Source of the DNA: Gymnogyps californianus
Taxonomy: Eukaryota; Chordata; Aves; Accipitriformes; Cathartidae
NCBI RefSeq assembly: GCF_018139145.2
Contig: NC_059480.1
Location: forward strand, 16,368,428 to 16,432,427
DNA: 64,000 nucleotides
Direction of reading: 5' to 3'
The translations under genes were made by a program, and so were the position numbers. The notes beneath the pieces are model-generated. The model had not been told where the DNA came from, did not search any database, and saw nothing but the letters and a program-made list of their open reading frames with translations. Each line of letters starts with the position of its first letter. The stretch's first letter is position 1. Below, one piece after another: positions 42,901 to 57,700 of this stretch.

Positions 42901-45900
42901 GGTCAGCTCAGTTACAAGCTCTGAATATTACTATAAAAGAAGTAAGAATTCAGCTCAGCAGTAGTCACTACTCTGTTATAACTGTTGTGCCTACTTTGAA
43001 TTCCAGTTACCTCACTTGGACATAGAATTAAACAAGTAGGAATGACAGGATCCCTTCTTGCTTCAGGAAACAGAGCTAATTTTGATTACCTATGGGTCAT
43101 GAAATATTTAATGATACCTTTCTGCAAGTGAATTGAGAAGTCCTGATTTAATACTGGTATGTATTGTTTAAACCTGCCAGCTTCAGTTTCCTTCAAAGAT
43201 TGATATTAGCCTGGTATTTCTTGCCTTCTTACCTGAAGCAATCAACAATACTGCTGTGTGAAAGATGCTGTGTTCCTCCACAATAATTCCTTCATTTCAA
43301 CAGAAGTATTTTTCTGAAATAAGTGGGTCATTTTTTTGCAATCTGTAAAAATTGAACTAACCCACTGAAATCAGCATGAGTTAGTACTACCCCTGGAGCT
43401 GAAAGACCTTTAAGTTTCTTCTTACTAAAAGACCTTTTATCAGAATGAAATATCATTACCTCAATGGCCCTGTGGCCATTTCAGAGGTGTATAAACATTT
43501 GCTACCTATCTGTTAGCCATTCAATTACTAAGATCTTGATACTGTGTAAATATTTAACTACAATAGAGGATATAAATCAGAAAAAGTGATTCTGTTTCAT
43601 TTCACTGGTGGCAGTAAATCACAGCCTATTCAGACTACTGGGCTACGCCCAAAGAACTGAGCTGTGAACACAGGCGGACATTATCTAAAATTTCCTGTAA
43701 AGCAAATCCTAATTTAATTCAGAATTCACAGGGGGGAAACTAGCAGTATACCACAACTCCAGAAACCAGGAGCACTTCCAGACATTTTTACTGTATCAAC
43801 CAGGAAGGGAGAAGTTACCAGTACGCAACTTTTGGACTAGTTCTCTGGAAGATGTGACCAGAACACACGAAAGACCTAGGAGAGCAGGTGTAATGGAGTG
43901 AGCCCCTGGATACTAATGACATAGGCAGCAGAGAAAAGAAGTGGCCAGTGAATTCTAGTCTCATTCGTTTTCTGGAATAGGCAATCAGATAGGTCTGAGT
44001 ATAATTAGAGACAGCAGCATGATGGGACACAAGACCCATCAGCTCTTGTGATCCAGGTTTGTGCACTCTGTGCTGTAGCAAAGGTCCAGAAGCTGCCACA
44101 GGAGCAGCCATTCTGTGTGTTACTACTGCAGGGATGTGATGCTGTGCTCCCCATCACAACAGGGACAGGAGTTTTGTTGCACCTCATTCCCTAAAAGCAC
44201 TGCAAATTGGAAGTCAAAGTATCCAAGGAGATAGCTTTTTCTATGAGAATAACAACTGCAAATGCATGGGCTCACATTCAGCTTTAGCAACAGCCACCAG
44301 GGACTGAGTCACTGTCACCATTCTGCAGTGAACTGCCCCTGCAATACCCTCTCTTTGGCTGATATACAAGTCTTGGTGCCAGCCCTGGGGCCAGGATGAT
44401 GGGTCACACTTCCCCATTTCTAAGAGGTAGCTAATACTACTGCTGGCTGGTGTTCTCTGTCAGGACTTGTTTATTCTCACATCCTTGTTTCTGCCTGTGC
44501 CATCCTCTGCCATCAAAACACTTCAGCCAGAGGAGCAATTAGTGTCACCCCAGTAGCTTACAGAGCCCTGCTGCAGGCTCAAAGGGGACACCAAGGAGCC
44601 AGTGGACTAGCCATCTTCAGAAAACAGAGGAGTGGGATACTCCTACCAGAAAAGGATGTCCAACCCTACCAGCAACATATCAATGCCCCGGGGCACCTCA
44701 CTCAGGGCCTCTGCTTACCCTTTGCTTTGCTCTGGAATGGGCACTTTAGCAGCAAGGAAAACAAGGCTTGCTTACAAAAAATGAGAAACGGGTTTATTTC
44801 CATCCTTTTATGGCCTGGGGTTCACCCTCCCTGCTTGCAGGTTACTTCGTCTCGCCAGTGCCACCTGGCGGGCCCCAGCTCTACAGGCCTGCTCCCATGG
44901 GGAGGAAGAGGAGGGCGCAGCCAGAGGGCCTCCTGGAACAGTCGAAATCTTCTGCAAGAGAGCGTGACTGCGGAGAAGGCAGGCATAACCCTTGCACTCT
45001 TTTCTCAAAAACTTTTCCAAGCTGCATGGCCTCACTTGGGGCTGCTGACAGTGGAAGTTCATCTGCCTCTGCAAGGGCAGATTAGAAAGAAGATTCCCTT
45101 TGCCTGCCCTCCCTTTCCACTTGGCCCACATGCAGGTACAAGTTTAGCAAGTGTCTGCAAGCCCCAGTGCATACAAACAAGCCTCGTGCAGCATTATATT
45201 TTGGTTTTCTCTACCCCCCCTTATGGCCTCCCCTGGCTAAAGTCAAAGAAACACTGAAAGCATCCAAGTAAATCAGCCTATTGCATTTTCTCATCAGCTT
45301 AAAATGCTCTCCTTGGTGCCAAAAAAATGACAATTCTCTGCAGAACCAGGCTTGCAGGATGGTTGTATTGAAGCTATTTCTTTTTACCTTGCCTTCTTGA
45401 AAGGCATGTTGGCAGGGGAACACGTCTCCAGACTCTCAAGTCCAGTGCGCCATACTGCGCACACAAAAACATATGCGTGGCTCTGACAGAGTGCAGAGGG
45501 TGTCCCAGCATGAATCTGCTCCATGACCACTTGCCTCCTGCCATGGTCATCCTAAGACAGGTCAAATTAATTGCACTATAACTGACAGCTGCTAAATAAA
45601 ACCCTGTCAGAAGACAGGAGCCCAAATGTGCTTGTGTATTAGCCACCCTGAGGGACAGGGCTGAACACTGTTAACCACCATGAGCTGAAGACCTTTAGGG
45701 CTGAATCACAGCAGCCAGAGCCCTAGGCTGACAGTGGTGACTTAGCCCTTGTGTGGCTTGAGCAGAGGGAAGAGGTGAACAGAGAGGCTGGGGGTGGCTG
45801 CAGGATGGCTGGGGCAGGGGGAGTTCCCAGGATGGCACAGCTGCTCCTTAGCACATGATGCAGGTGATTTATTAATAAAGAAGCAAAAACAGTATCCCCA

Positions 45901-47214
45901 GTCACGCTCTGCAACACTACACTCCTCTGTCCTGCATCTGAGCAGTTAAAACCTTCACAACTACTTCTGTCACTAGAAAAGCTCAGCCTATGACTAACAG
46001 CAGCACTTCACCCTGATCTCCTCTTCCACAGCAACATGCACACACGCAGCAACAGGGAGGAGAGGCACAGAACCCCAAAGAAAAAAGGAGGGCGAGAAAA
46101 ATGGGTTATCCAGTGATGGAAACAACCAACATTTACCATAATCATTATTTGTGATCTATTATTTGAACAGGTCAAACCCTGCTGTAAAAAGCAAAAGAGG
46201 ATAAACATCAGCTCAGAGGAAGGAATTAATTGTTAAGTTGCTTGGGAATAGTTCAGAAACATCCGTTTTATAGCAGTTTGGGGAAGTTTTAGAAGGATAG
46301 GACAAATAAAAATATAAATTTGTTTTGGCTGTTGCCTGAGTGCAAGTCGGCAAAGATAACATGTGCAAAGGGAAGCAGCAAAGCTGGAGTAAGGGGTAGC
46401 AATATTTGTATGTATTTCTTTCTTATTGATTTAATTTTCAGCCCACTCTGGAATTGGCTGTTCATTTCAGCATGGATGCACTCACCAGTTTGTGACACAC
46501 TGTGCTGTTTTGCTCTGCCGGCTGTGTTGTGCCTGCCAACATTTGTTGAGAAATAACAGGAGGTCACACATGGTGTCAAAAAAAAATACCCCTGGCACAG
46601 TACATAGAAAAAGGCATTGTATTAGTGGCAATGAATTCAGACCTACTGATGGTGGAATTAATGAAATCTGTGGCTGGCACTCTCTTCGCATCCCAACAGA
46701 GGCTACAATGAACAAAGCAAATGTACTGGCCACTAGCCCATAGGACCAGCAAACCATGCTTGTCCAAGGCAGCTGGAAGCCCATTGCCTTCCCTGGCAGG
46801 CCCTGAAGTGGAGAAGGGAATTGCAGTGCTTACCCAAGACCTCTTCTCTGACTCTAAGGCAAGAAGAAACCTAAGGGAAGCAAGGAGGTAAGTAATGCTC
46901 ATGGAGGAAAAGTGGCAATGAATGGTGAGGAGCATTTGATAGTTAATTTACTCTGGCTTTCTTGATTTCTTAAGCTCTTTTTGATCTAGCTACAAGGGAG
47001 GAACATCTTTCTCTTTGGTGCTTATTTGCCCTGAAGCTAAAGCCTATCTCCTGAGCACCAGCATTCACTCATCAGTCTTCTTTCCTCTCCCGAGTGGTTT
47101 CCAGTTCCTTTTAGGAAACCCTCAGAGATATTTATGTTGGCCTTCATCCTTCCATTATCTTTATGTTAAGCAGAGACAACTAAGGATACACATATTTTTA
47201 GATAAGGACAAAAT
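39951..47214. other. Intergenic DNA downstream of GMNC
   Basis: No gene was recognised outside the CpG island at 41480-41800. A 176-codon frame at 44727-45257 has no recognisable composition or motif and I treat it as chance. Confidence 0.55.
41480..41800. promoter_or_regulatory. CpG island downstream of GMNC, gene unknown
   Basis: A compact block of high GC and CpG (for example GGGCGCGCCGC and CCCGCGGCCGC) is set in ordinary DNA 1.5 kb past the distal polyadenylation signal. A weak donor-like CAG|GTACCG follows near 41790. No conserved peptide was recognised on either strand. It may be a lncRNA promoter or an enhancer-type island. Confidence 0.5.
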
Positions 47215-47415
47215 TCCTCACAGTAAAAGCAAACACTGCAGCAAGGACTCAGGTAGGTGATGTCCATCTTTGGAAATAATCAGAAGGTGGCTGGACAAGG
47301 CCCTGAGCAACCCGATTCAACTTTGAAGTTACCCCTGCTTTGAGCTGGAAGTTGGACCAGAAAACCTCTGTAGGTCTCTTTCTACCTCAGATTTTCAATA
47401 TTTCAGTGATTCTAA
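47215..47415 (+). mobile_element. CR1 LINE 3' end
   Basis: Ordered CR1 words: GTCCATCTTTGGAAATAATC, GGCTGGACAAGGCCCTGAGC, CTTTGAAGTTACCCCTGCTT, AGCTGGAAGTTGGACCAGAA and CTGTAGGTCTCTTTCTACCT, ending near CAGTGATTCTAA, which is a decayed form of the CR1 terminal ATTCTATG repeat. 5'-truncated as is usual for CR1. Confidence 0.88.
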
Positions 47416-50400
47416 ATCCACATGTGATCAGCCATCTCTTCATGTACTATCTACCTGCAGGTAAAAATCAGTCAGCGCTTACCTGCCTTGGACTAGCCAT
47501 CATTAGCTAGAGCATGATCCATCACTTCCCTTTTTTTCCCCTATAATATAGGGTTATGGATTTTTCCTTATAACCTCACACTTTCTTCCTTCTGTCCAAA
47601 TGCATCTGGGAGCAGAATTCAGAAATTGCAGCTATCCACTCTAACCCTTCCCCCTAGGCATCTCAAAGGACAGCCATTTGTGGCGGTTTCTGTATTAACC
47701 CCAGCTGCATGTTCATTCCCTTTCAAAAGGATAATTCAACCCCTATTGTTTAAAATGTAACTGGGTGCACCAAGTCAGACACATGCCAGGGTCAAATCTT
47801 CTAGAAGAAATACCCACAGATCAAAAAGACTCAATTAATTCCTTTCTCCTAGGGCATTTTAATGCAATTCTTTCATGTTTAATGTTTAATATGAGTGGAA
47901 TAATTGTTTGTCTCTTGCTATCCCCCATTAACACAGATCAGAGGCACCAGCTGCTTAGATTCCACTTAATACTTCCCAGTTGGTCACCCAACCAATAGGT
48001 CCAACACTGGAAAAAGCCTGTACAAGTGGAAGCTTCTCCTCTCACACTGTTTCTAATAGGCCACTAGCTAAGCATAGATACAAGCCCCTCTTGAGATTGC
48101 ATCATGGTTCAGAGTCCCAGCGCAGGAGTTTGCTCTCTTCTGGGCAGCGGTCATCCTTGTGTAAAAAGTTTGTATAAAGACTCTACATTGCAACAACTTT
48201 TACAACAATGTGGGATGTCATTTGGCCCAGACTACATGCTGGGTTTTTGCTCTGGAACAGAAGTCCCCTCAGGATGTTATGCCCATGCTTGCCTTCTGCA
48301 AAGTAGGCTAAGTCCATCATGAACACACAACATTGCATTTCAGAGGAGAAATTCCAAGTAAAAACCTAAGTAGAGAAACAGCTTGGCACTGGGGCTCAGC
48401 TGCATGGTCACAAGCACTGCTTTGGACACAAGCATCCATCCTTCCCAGAGCTGCACACTCGAGGAGACGGTGCTCAGATTGCTGCTGCAGCAGAGGTGGT
48501 AAGTTTGCCTTAGCAGGGGATGAAGTGAGAGGAAGACAGGTCACAACCAGCATTTCTGACACCACCTTTCATTCATTACACTTATTAATACAATCAAGCT
48601 GTTATTAATATTGGCAAATAATTCCAACAACATTCCCATTAGTCACTCCCACCCTCACACTCCCTCATAGTTGCATGACCAGAACAAGAGCTGGGAGACC
48701 AAGTCCAGTTCTTTACTCAGAAATAGAGAGTTGTGTTCAGGCTGACTAAAAGCAGTTTTACATCTTAACTTGAAATCTGATTTAAAAAATCAGCTGTAAG
48801 AAATTGCTGTGCAATTCCACTGTAATTCATCCCTTATATCAACCTGAGAAGTCTAATAATAACAATCTTTACAACTAGTTTGACTGATTCTCCCTAAAGC
48901 TAAGCTGAAAACTGGTAATTCCATTTTGTTGAGCACTGACATTATAGCCTTTGTTTTCATTTTGAAAAAACACTGGACAAGGAAAATTAAGAAGTTTTAT
49001 GTCAAAGACTTTGAAGTAGAACATTTGGGATGCATTTTCTGCCTGAAGTGGAAGTCTCCTCAAAATCAGTAGTATTTCTTGAAGTATTTTAATTTGAGAA
49101 CTGCATTTTCTGATGGAAAACAGTTCTGCTGAAATTTTTCTAGAAAGCCTTCCTCAGCTTTGAAGTCCAAGATGGAACAGGGAAAACAGAACCAACGATT
49201 GCGAATTCTCTCATGCAGGAGATCAAGCTGCCCACAGACAGAGGCCCTGGCAGAATCAGTTTTGCACCAAAACTATGTTTAAGCTGAACAAGGAGGTAGA
49301 CAGGGTGACAATAATTAGTGATTTATTGATGTTCAGCTATTCCTTTATGCTTATAACCAGCTTGCATCAGGGAAGCATTACTCATCAGCTTCAAGCAAGC
49401 CAGTTATCTATGACTGGCAAATGAGGAGGGATTTGCCAGATAGTACCAATGATCTGGTCTTGGGGTTGCAACAGCTTTTGGAAGATGGAGGAGGCAACCA
49501 TAATGTGTGCTGATAAAGCCAACAAACCTGGGACCAAGGTCTTTCATTTTCTTTCCTCTGATGCCAAGGAGAGGAGCATGCCTGGGTCTGCACAGAGTGT
49601 TCCTGCTGAACAATGTCAGACACACGCCAATTTGGAGGTCTGCCAGTCCAGGGCCACCTCAGTGAACTCGTACTGCAAGGCAGAAGGAACACACAGAGAC
49701 CAGACCTAGGTTATCACAGTCTTCCCAGAGAAGGCCAAAGCAATCATTTGTCACCATTATGTTCATTCTCTATTCTTATTTCTGTGCTCTCTAGAAAATA
49801 AAGTAATGCTTACTAAGAAATAAAAGGAGGGAAAGAACAATTTGAATACCTGAGACTGACTACACTGATGGAGATGATGATGAATAACCAGCATGGCTGG
49901 CATAACTCCTATTCTTCCTTTATGTTGTACAACCTACTGCTTAAAATATCACAGCCTTAATTTATTACTTGCCATGGTGTAAAAAGGTTTTGATTGCTTG
50001 GCACCGCTCTTCTGTCAAAAAAACTGAAGAGAGCATCCACCCGTGATGCTTCTCTGTGCACGTCTTGTACAGCTGAATCCCCAGACATTCACTTTTGCAG
50101 ACTCAGCTTTAAGCAGCCCAGCAGTCCCAGCAAGTGCCTTGCTAGACTGAGACTAATGTCAAATTGGAGTCTCCGTGCCTACTGCCAAAACACATTTTGC
50201 ATGTGAAAGGCTGGAATGAAGGATATAAGCAGAAGAGAAGCAGAAACTAGATAAAAAGACAAAAACAGTGAAAAATAAGAAGATAAGGCAGAATCAATAT
50301 TACTTTACTTTTCTATGGTATTTTCCTATCAAAGAACCTTTGGGTGCTGCATTCTGCACTTGTCTCTGGTTTTGCTCACTTCTCTTTAGCAAAGAAATTC

Positions 50401-50510
50401 CGTGATCAGATTTGCCTCCTCACTGCAGCCTCAAATACACTAGGAAAGTAACAGCCTACAGCTAAAATGTGCTAACAAGGTCCAAGATCAGGGACAATCC
50501 TTGTCTGCAC

Positions 50511-50548
50511 AGAAGGACACAGGATCTTCAGAAGGATACAGGATCTTG
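50511..50548 (+). repeat. 19-base tandem duplication
   Basis: Two adjacent copies, AGAAGGACACAGGATCTTC and AGAAGGATACAGGATCTTG, differ at two positions. This is a recent local duplication with no evident function. Confidence 0.9.
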
Positions 50549-51621
50549 AACGCACGCATTAAAACACACAAGACCCTCATTTTACATTCTCATCCAACTG
50601 TTACCCCCACTCCCATTGCAGAGCTCTGTGGGGCCTGAGGGTTGATGGTCATCCTTGCCTCTGACACAGAGGGCCCAGGTATTGCAGAAAATGTTCAGCT
50701 TCTGCCCCGCATCCGTCAACCTGCTGGCTGAGCCCTCACCACAATCAATGATTGTTGGCTTCACAGTTCTAGTCCTGTAATCCTAGCACACACTGAGCAA
50801 TCACTGAGTGACAGAATAATTAAAGAAAATCAGGATTCAACCTGGAGCAACAGAGGAGAATGAACCCGTTCACGCTGCATCCTGCCACATGCCACTGCAG
50901 TCAAACCCAGCTGAGCATGAATCAGGATGTCAGAATATGTCCCATAAAAGAAACAAACCAACTTGGGCTATTCAACCAAAGTTTTCTTGCTGGGCATGTA
51001 GCCTCTACAGGCTGTCCCTAAAGAAAGCGGATTCACAGCTCTGGCAAACGACAAGAGCAGGTAGAGAAAATGATGCACCTGGATACTTCCATGGATGCAG
51101 TCCCATAAAGTGATAGAGTTGTGATCATCAGCCCATAGAGAAGGTGGATGGCAGTGCCAGGTTAATGCAAAACCATAGAAAGACAAACAGAGCGGGCAAG
51201 GGGCACTTGTGGAGGCATGTGCATTAGTTGTGTTATCTTGGATCTGATCATTTACGCTAGCAGCCTTTGATTAGCTGCTTCCTTGTTGACACTAGGTCTG
51301 GTTGAGTTGTTAAAGAACAGCAGAGTATACTAGAGATTCTTCATTATAACAGCTGAAATAAGTACAAACAAGGAAGCTAGAATAAATCACTGGCACACAA
51401 ATTGCCATCACTATGCACAACATACACTGCAGACTTGCCCCCTCACTCTGCAGGGAGAGCCTCAAATGCTGTCCTCCCCCAAAAGAAGATGCAGAATAGC
51501 AGGTCCAGGAGCTACAGTCAGCATGTGTAGGTAAGGAAGAACCAAAGAACAGCCTCAGCAGGACTGTGAAATGGTGGAGTATGAGCTTCTTATCTCAAGA
51601 GACATCACCTGAAGGAATCAG

Positions 51622-51725
51622 CATGGGTTAGGCAATAAGTCAGGCTCTCAGCCTGGCTCTGACACTAACTTCTGACCTGCTCCCCTTGGTGGCATTACTT
51701 CTCTTCCACTCTCTGATCTCTTCAG
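51622..51725 (+). mobile_element. MIR SINE relic
   Basis: CAGCCTGGCTCTGACACTAA, GACCTGCTCCCCTTGGTGGC and ATTACTTCTCTTCCACTCTC follow the MIR core order (CCCGGCTCTGCCACTTACT, GTGACCTTGGGCAAG, TTACTTAACCTCTCTG). It overlaps the start of a long chance frame. Confidence 0.55.
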
Positions 51726-54700
51726 TGTTCAAGCTGCCTCCTGCTGTCTGTTCTTCTGCTGGAAACAGACCTCACTTTCCAGGGATTGGCAAAGATGACT
51801 TTGCAAACATTCCAAGCACTTTATTTTTTTATCATTTTTGTTTCCTGTTTGAGGGGAAGTTTGAAAGAACTGATAATTCACTCTGGTCAAAGAAACTGCT
51901 CAGTTTTAAGTTACTCCCCAGTAGTAAAACCCATACAGCATATCTGTGTATAGGACACACACTGTGTTTGTGGTCAAGCATAGAAATACTAAAGGAAGAG
52001 AGAGATTTCCTCGTCTACCACTGTGTGTGTGAGTATGCCTGTGCCAACTCCACTGTGCTACTCCTGATGTATATTAGGAATCACTGTGATAAAAACAATA
52101 GCAAGAGCTTAGTGGGAAACAGTTTTGAAGATTTCCAGAAGTTTCCCATCCTGTGCCAAGAATCAAAGGCTTTCCAGAGGTGAGTAAAAACAAAAGAACG
52201 GCAGCACAAAGTGATCTGGAGGTTACATCTAGTGATGGAGTCAGAGCTGCCACACCAGGTTCAGAGCCACACAGGGAACACCACCCTCATGTCCCTGGGG
52301 CAGGTGAGCAATAGGTCTCCCATGCATACAGCTCCTGAAGGGTGAGCACACAGCTTTGTTTTCAGTTGTACTGAGGAACCTGACAATGAATCTTGTGTTA
52401 GAACTGCTACATTCCTACTGAATGTGAGAAACTTAAGAAATCAAAAGTTTCTAACAAATCCCCCCTGCACTATTAAAAACTCCAAGTAAACACCTGGGTA
52501 ACTAGTCAGCTGAAGCCCTGAGGGGGCAGGTACACTGGGACCCCAGTGCTCAGGTGGAGCTTCACCTGTCAGGTCTTCCTAAGGTCCTTAACACTCAGCT
52601 GCTGAACATTTCTGGGCTTTTCAACTACTGTGCAGTCCATGGAAACCAGCTATGAAAAAGCAATTATAGGAAAATTTATTTTAAACTGCCACCTACATTC
52701 CCTACTGCTGGATGTCCTCAGACACAGCCCACTGATAGCTCATCTGTGTAGAGGTGAAGTTGCTTTTTTTTAATTATTCAAAAAAAATCTGTCTGGAAGG
52801 CTTTGACATAGAAACTGTGACAAGCTTGAAGCATCACTGTACAATGCTTGATAAAGAAATAAAGTTAAGTATAAAGTTTAAAACCTCATTTCTCATTGCC
52901 ATCTTCTGGTCAGAATGGTGTAGTGTATTTTCTTGCTAAAACAAGCTGCAATATACAGCACAGAGATGCAAGATAGGTCACAAGTACAACTCTGGTTTGG
53001 CTGCAGTGACGTGCTAGTGTGCAGGAAGGGTATGACAGCAGCTATACGGGATTCACCATCCGTCTGTGACAGCTGCTCAAAAAGCAATTCTGTGAAAAAT
53101 TATAAATTTGAAAGCAAAGCTCACTGAAACCTCTTAAATGGAATTTATACTCCAAGTTCTTTCCTATACTTTAGTTATATTAAAATGGTTATCAATCATT
53201 TCATCACCCTCATCATGCTTAATAAAGCAAAAACAGCCTTTAAAAATAACTCTGCAGTTACAGTCTGATCTCTTCCAGAGCAGTATCCTCACGCAAACTT
53301 TAATCTTTGGGGCCAGGCTAATACATGCTGAAAATCAGTATTCAATGAACAATACTTGCATTAACACACCATATACTTCTGATCCAGATGCAATAGGCTT
53401 GGCATATATGTACTGCACAGCTTGTGGTGATCTGATTGTGTACCTATTGCCACAATATTCAGAGTTGCAGCTCTGGTCAACCTGGAAATTTATGTTTATG
53501 CACCAAATAGGCACAGATAGGAGAAGCTGTATTCACTATCAATCTGATGCTGACACCTGGATGGTAAGTGACTCTCCATCTCCCTGATCCTTTCTGCTTT
53601 TGGAGTCATCTGCACAAAGTAAGGCTCCTTTGCCTAAGCTGAGAACAATTTTCTCTGCATCATTGTGGAAGAGCATTGCTCAAAATCAGTTTTCCCAGTA
53701 TTTTCCCATCTTGAATACAGCATCCCAAGCAGCTTCACCTGCAGCTCATTTAAACACACACAAAAAATCCTCCAGATTTCCAGAAAATGAGTCAGTCCAC
53801 AGAGCTTTTGCCCAGCTCTCCCTGCAGACTGGAGGACAAAGAAGTCTGGATGCCCTACACTTGCCTACACCTTTGCTGGGGAGCATCTGCCCTGTGGCCA
53901 TGAGTCACACCACAACGGGGAAGCAGTTGAATATTTACACATCACACCTCTTGAATCTATAATAATTTTGACAATTTTTGGCCAATTCCCAAGCTCTGCT
54001 CTCTTTAGCCTTTAGTTAAACAAGCTGGTGGGTTTAACTGTGACTTTAAAACAGAACAACAAGAAAAGAGCAATGAACATAAATAAGTTTAAAGAGAGAG
54101 AATAAAATATAGTAGGATAAAGGAGGAAAACCACAAGCATCATAGCAGTAGGTATTTGCAATAATCAAGTTCCCTGCTCCTCTTGCAGAAATACCTGAGT
54201 CAAGGAGTGGGACAGTGCCAGAGAGCTGCTCCAGGTGCACTGGGATGGTCTGTAATTCCTCCCTAGAGCAGCACAACATGGGCATTTTGCTCATGCTTTC
54301 CCAGACACTCTTCGCACTGCCCCATTTTCCCTGTGCTCTCTGGCAATGGTTCAAGAGAGTCCTTCCTCTGAAGCACCACCACATGCAGGCAGTGAGAGCG
54401 CACTCATGCAGGTCTTCTCCAACCCCTGGGTTATTCACCATGTGTTACTGCGACAGTGCTGAGAGTCTTTGATAGTCTCAGCCTGGCTGCTCTTTTCCCA
54501 GTTCTGTTGGTAATCTGAACTGCAGACTGTTTCTCTTCACCTCTTGTCTGTAATAGCTTCAGCATGTAACTTGGTTAAAACCAGGATCACAAGGTCTTTT
54601 ACCGTGACATATTTTCAAAGAGTCATTTATTTTCTGAGCCTTGGATTTGAGTGATATCCAATTGTATATTCCTGCTTTACAAGCAAGCAGTTTGATAAAG

Positions 54701-57700
54701 CCCTACTCCCTTTGGATTCCCTCTTAATTGTTTAAACTGTTTAGTAGACAAAGAGGTGGATTATCCAAATATATAGCTATATTTGTTTATAGATTCTATC
54801 TATTTTACTCAATAACTATTTCAGAATACCATTAGGGTGCTGAAACCAGTTTGCATCCACAATCAGATTAGGCCTGTCTTTGTATATGTTTGTACAGACA
54901 TCAGTCTTCAATTAAACCTCTTTTTACCCACTAGTGGCCCTGCTTTTCTGGATAAGCATTGGTATCCAAGTTCCATAAAACAAATACTTGTGATGAGATC
55001 CACGCTGTTACAACTCACTTATTCGGAGGGTGGAAACATGCAGCAGTTCCTTCACGAGTATCTCAAGAAAAGGCTGTGTCCAGATTTGATTGGAAGCAAC
55101 TCCACCTTCCAAGTGGATCAGATCTGTTATGATTGATGCCATTGTTTAAGTCTCAGAGCCAGTGTTACTGGTTAAAGCATTCAAACCACATCTTAGCTGT
55201 CACTGTAATATGCTTTTACATCTAGCAAAAGCTAGGGTTTTTTTTTAATAAAAACTTGGACCTTGAATCACTTGCACTAAAGACAAGGAACAGATCATAC
55301 CACCTATGTGCTCCTTTTACGAGCTATACAGCCCACTGAGCCCGAAAGCCAATAAACAGCGATAAGAAACGTGTCTGAAGAGACCAAGTAGCAGTGAGGG
55401 ACCCAGCCAAGAGTTATTCTGGCTTTTTTTTACTTATTCCCTGAGCAAGTGAAATATTTTTTTCTTGTTCAACTCTGCCATGGTAAGCTAGATAATGGAA
55501 CATTCACAATGAAAACATAGTTCGCAACAATTAATAAAGGGAAAATGGCTTGTATAATGGCATACACAGGAGGACATCTTGCCAGAAGACTGCTTATGAA
55601 AGGCCACTTATTAGCACTATGACTATCTGCTGCTTCCATGGCATTTGCAGGTTTAGGCTCCACTGCCTAAATTGTGTACAAAATTGCCGTAAGACCAAAT
55701 TCCAAGCACTTAATAAATAGGTCTAAAATTTTTGGATCTGTCCCACTAGTAACATTTCGCACCATTGGGTGCTACCGCATGTGCTAGGTGAAGAACAACA
55801 TATGGAACCAAAGAGCTGTGCCCTACAGAGAGCAGTGGGTGCTGGCAAAATTGCAGCACAAAACAGAGCAAGTTGAGGTAGTTGAGATTAATCCAGCGCA
55901 ACAGCTGCAACTTTGAGGAAGTCCAGGAGGCTCTTCTGAATTCATGCAAATAAACAACATTTACAGCAAGGAAAGGAATCACACACAACAATTTAGGGTT
56001 TTCATCACATCTTAGCAGCAGCCTGACCCTCATATCTGCAGTTTGTGATCACAGAGCATTTTACACCGAGGTTGGCAAGCAAACAATTCATGGACTGTGT
56101 AGAGGCCACTGGATGTGTGCAGGTGGCCTGCATTAAATACCCATATGTTGCACAGTTTCAGCTTTCATGTAGTAAAAAAGTTTAAGGAAAAAATAAGGGT
56201 TAAGGCAAGGAGGGTGGAGGGAAAGAAAAACAAGAGTCAAAGGAAGAGGCAACAGGAGGAAATCAGGAAAGGAAGAGAGAGGTAAGGCAGCAGCTCATAA
56301 AAAAGGTGGCTTCCCTTACAAAGCAACTTGGTCAGACACTACAGATTTAGCTAGTAGGCTGTTTGATGCTGAATCAAAGACTGGAATCCCTGAGATGTCT
56401 GTGCAAACACTGCCTGAAGGAGCATACTGAAGAGTGCTATGATCCCCACATGTGAACTGTTACCAAAGCCAACAGGACACACTGAAACCCAGCATTCATC
56501 CTTCTCCCTTGGGGACTGTAGTCCTCAGCCTTGTTCTCTGATCTCAGACCATTTTAACCAGCTTATTCTGAACACTCAAACATGAGGGTTCAGATTCCAG
56601 TCGAGCAGCATAAGAAGTGCATGGACTGTTGTAGCTGAGGCAACAGAGATGCTGGCACTGCAGCCTCTATTGTTTGCACAACAAAGGCTCTGGTTTTGTC
56701 TCAAAACACAATAGGTTGATTTGAAGGAATTTTCCCTTGACATAACTCATCTAAATCATATGACAAAATAGATTTTGAAACAAAAACTAGTTTTTCAAAC
56801 CCCACAGCTCTTCCAAGAACTAGAAACTCGGACAACATGTCCTGCAATCACTGGGTTCTGTTCCTACTCTGCCATTATATTTTTCCCACTGGAATTAATG
56901 CAAATGCTAAAAACATCTTCAAATAAGACATAAAGTGCAATTCTGCTGGAGTTTCTGGAGGAAGGCTTGCTTGGGGTGGTTTAGAAGTGTCATAGGTAGG
57001 TTTTGAGTCAGAATTCCTTATAGCATTCATTGCTCAAGCACAGTTCCTAATACTGGGAGGCTGTGATCAAGACCGTGACAGCTTCACTTCTCTTCCCCAT
57101 ACCACATGAGTTGCTCTTATCAGAGGAAGTTCTTGGTACCTATATTTCTGATTGTGACCGATAGCAAAAACTCATGCATACATGTACTTTTGTACATATA
57201 TACACATGCACATATAGTATTTGATCTTGCAAACGCTTATTCAACCAAACAGTGCCATTTACATCAATAAGAAAACATCTGTAACGAAGAGTAAGCACAT
57301 TTGCAGTGTCATATCTAGGTATATATTGTGGTGAGTATATATAGAATACAAATGCATTATTTTTAATCTATTAAGAAGTGAAAGATATTTCACAGCATGT
57401 ATGTAAACAGAGCTGGAAGTCCCTTCTGCATGATAACATATTGAGCACTATTAAACAGCACAGGTACTTGTGCTACTACAAAATACCTATTACTTTATCT
57501 GCTTACACATCAAATTGATCTGAGGCTTTTCCTCATGAAGAGTAGTCAAGGAACAGATTTCCACTTCAAAATCCAAATGCCAGAGCTGTCCATTTTCAGA
57601 TGCACCAGTGATACATTACTAATGCTGAACAGCCTCAAAAGACTGTGTGCCATGTTGAAGAGTTGGAGAGAAATTGTACTAGAAAGAGGTAGGAAGCAAA

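Noticed and set aside
44855..44880. CTCF-like word GCCACCTGGCGGGCC
   Set aside because: Several core positions disagree with the CTCF consensus, so it is too weak to call without a matrix score.
44727..45257. 176-codon frame
   Set aside because: No motif, no splice context and random-looking composition.
51686..52183. 165-codon frame
   Set aside because: Its first part overlaps a MIR SINE relic and the rest shows no known motif, so it is treated as chance.
53138..53587. 149-codon frame ending near a GGTAAGTGA donor-like site
   Set aside because: The peptide resembles no family I know, no matching acceptor or partner exon was found, and base composition is like the surroundings.
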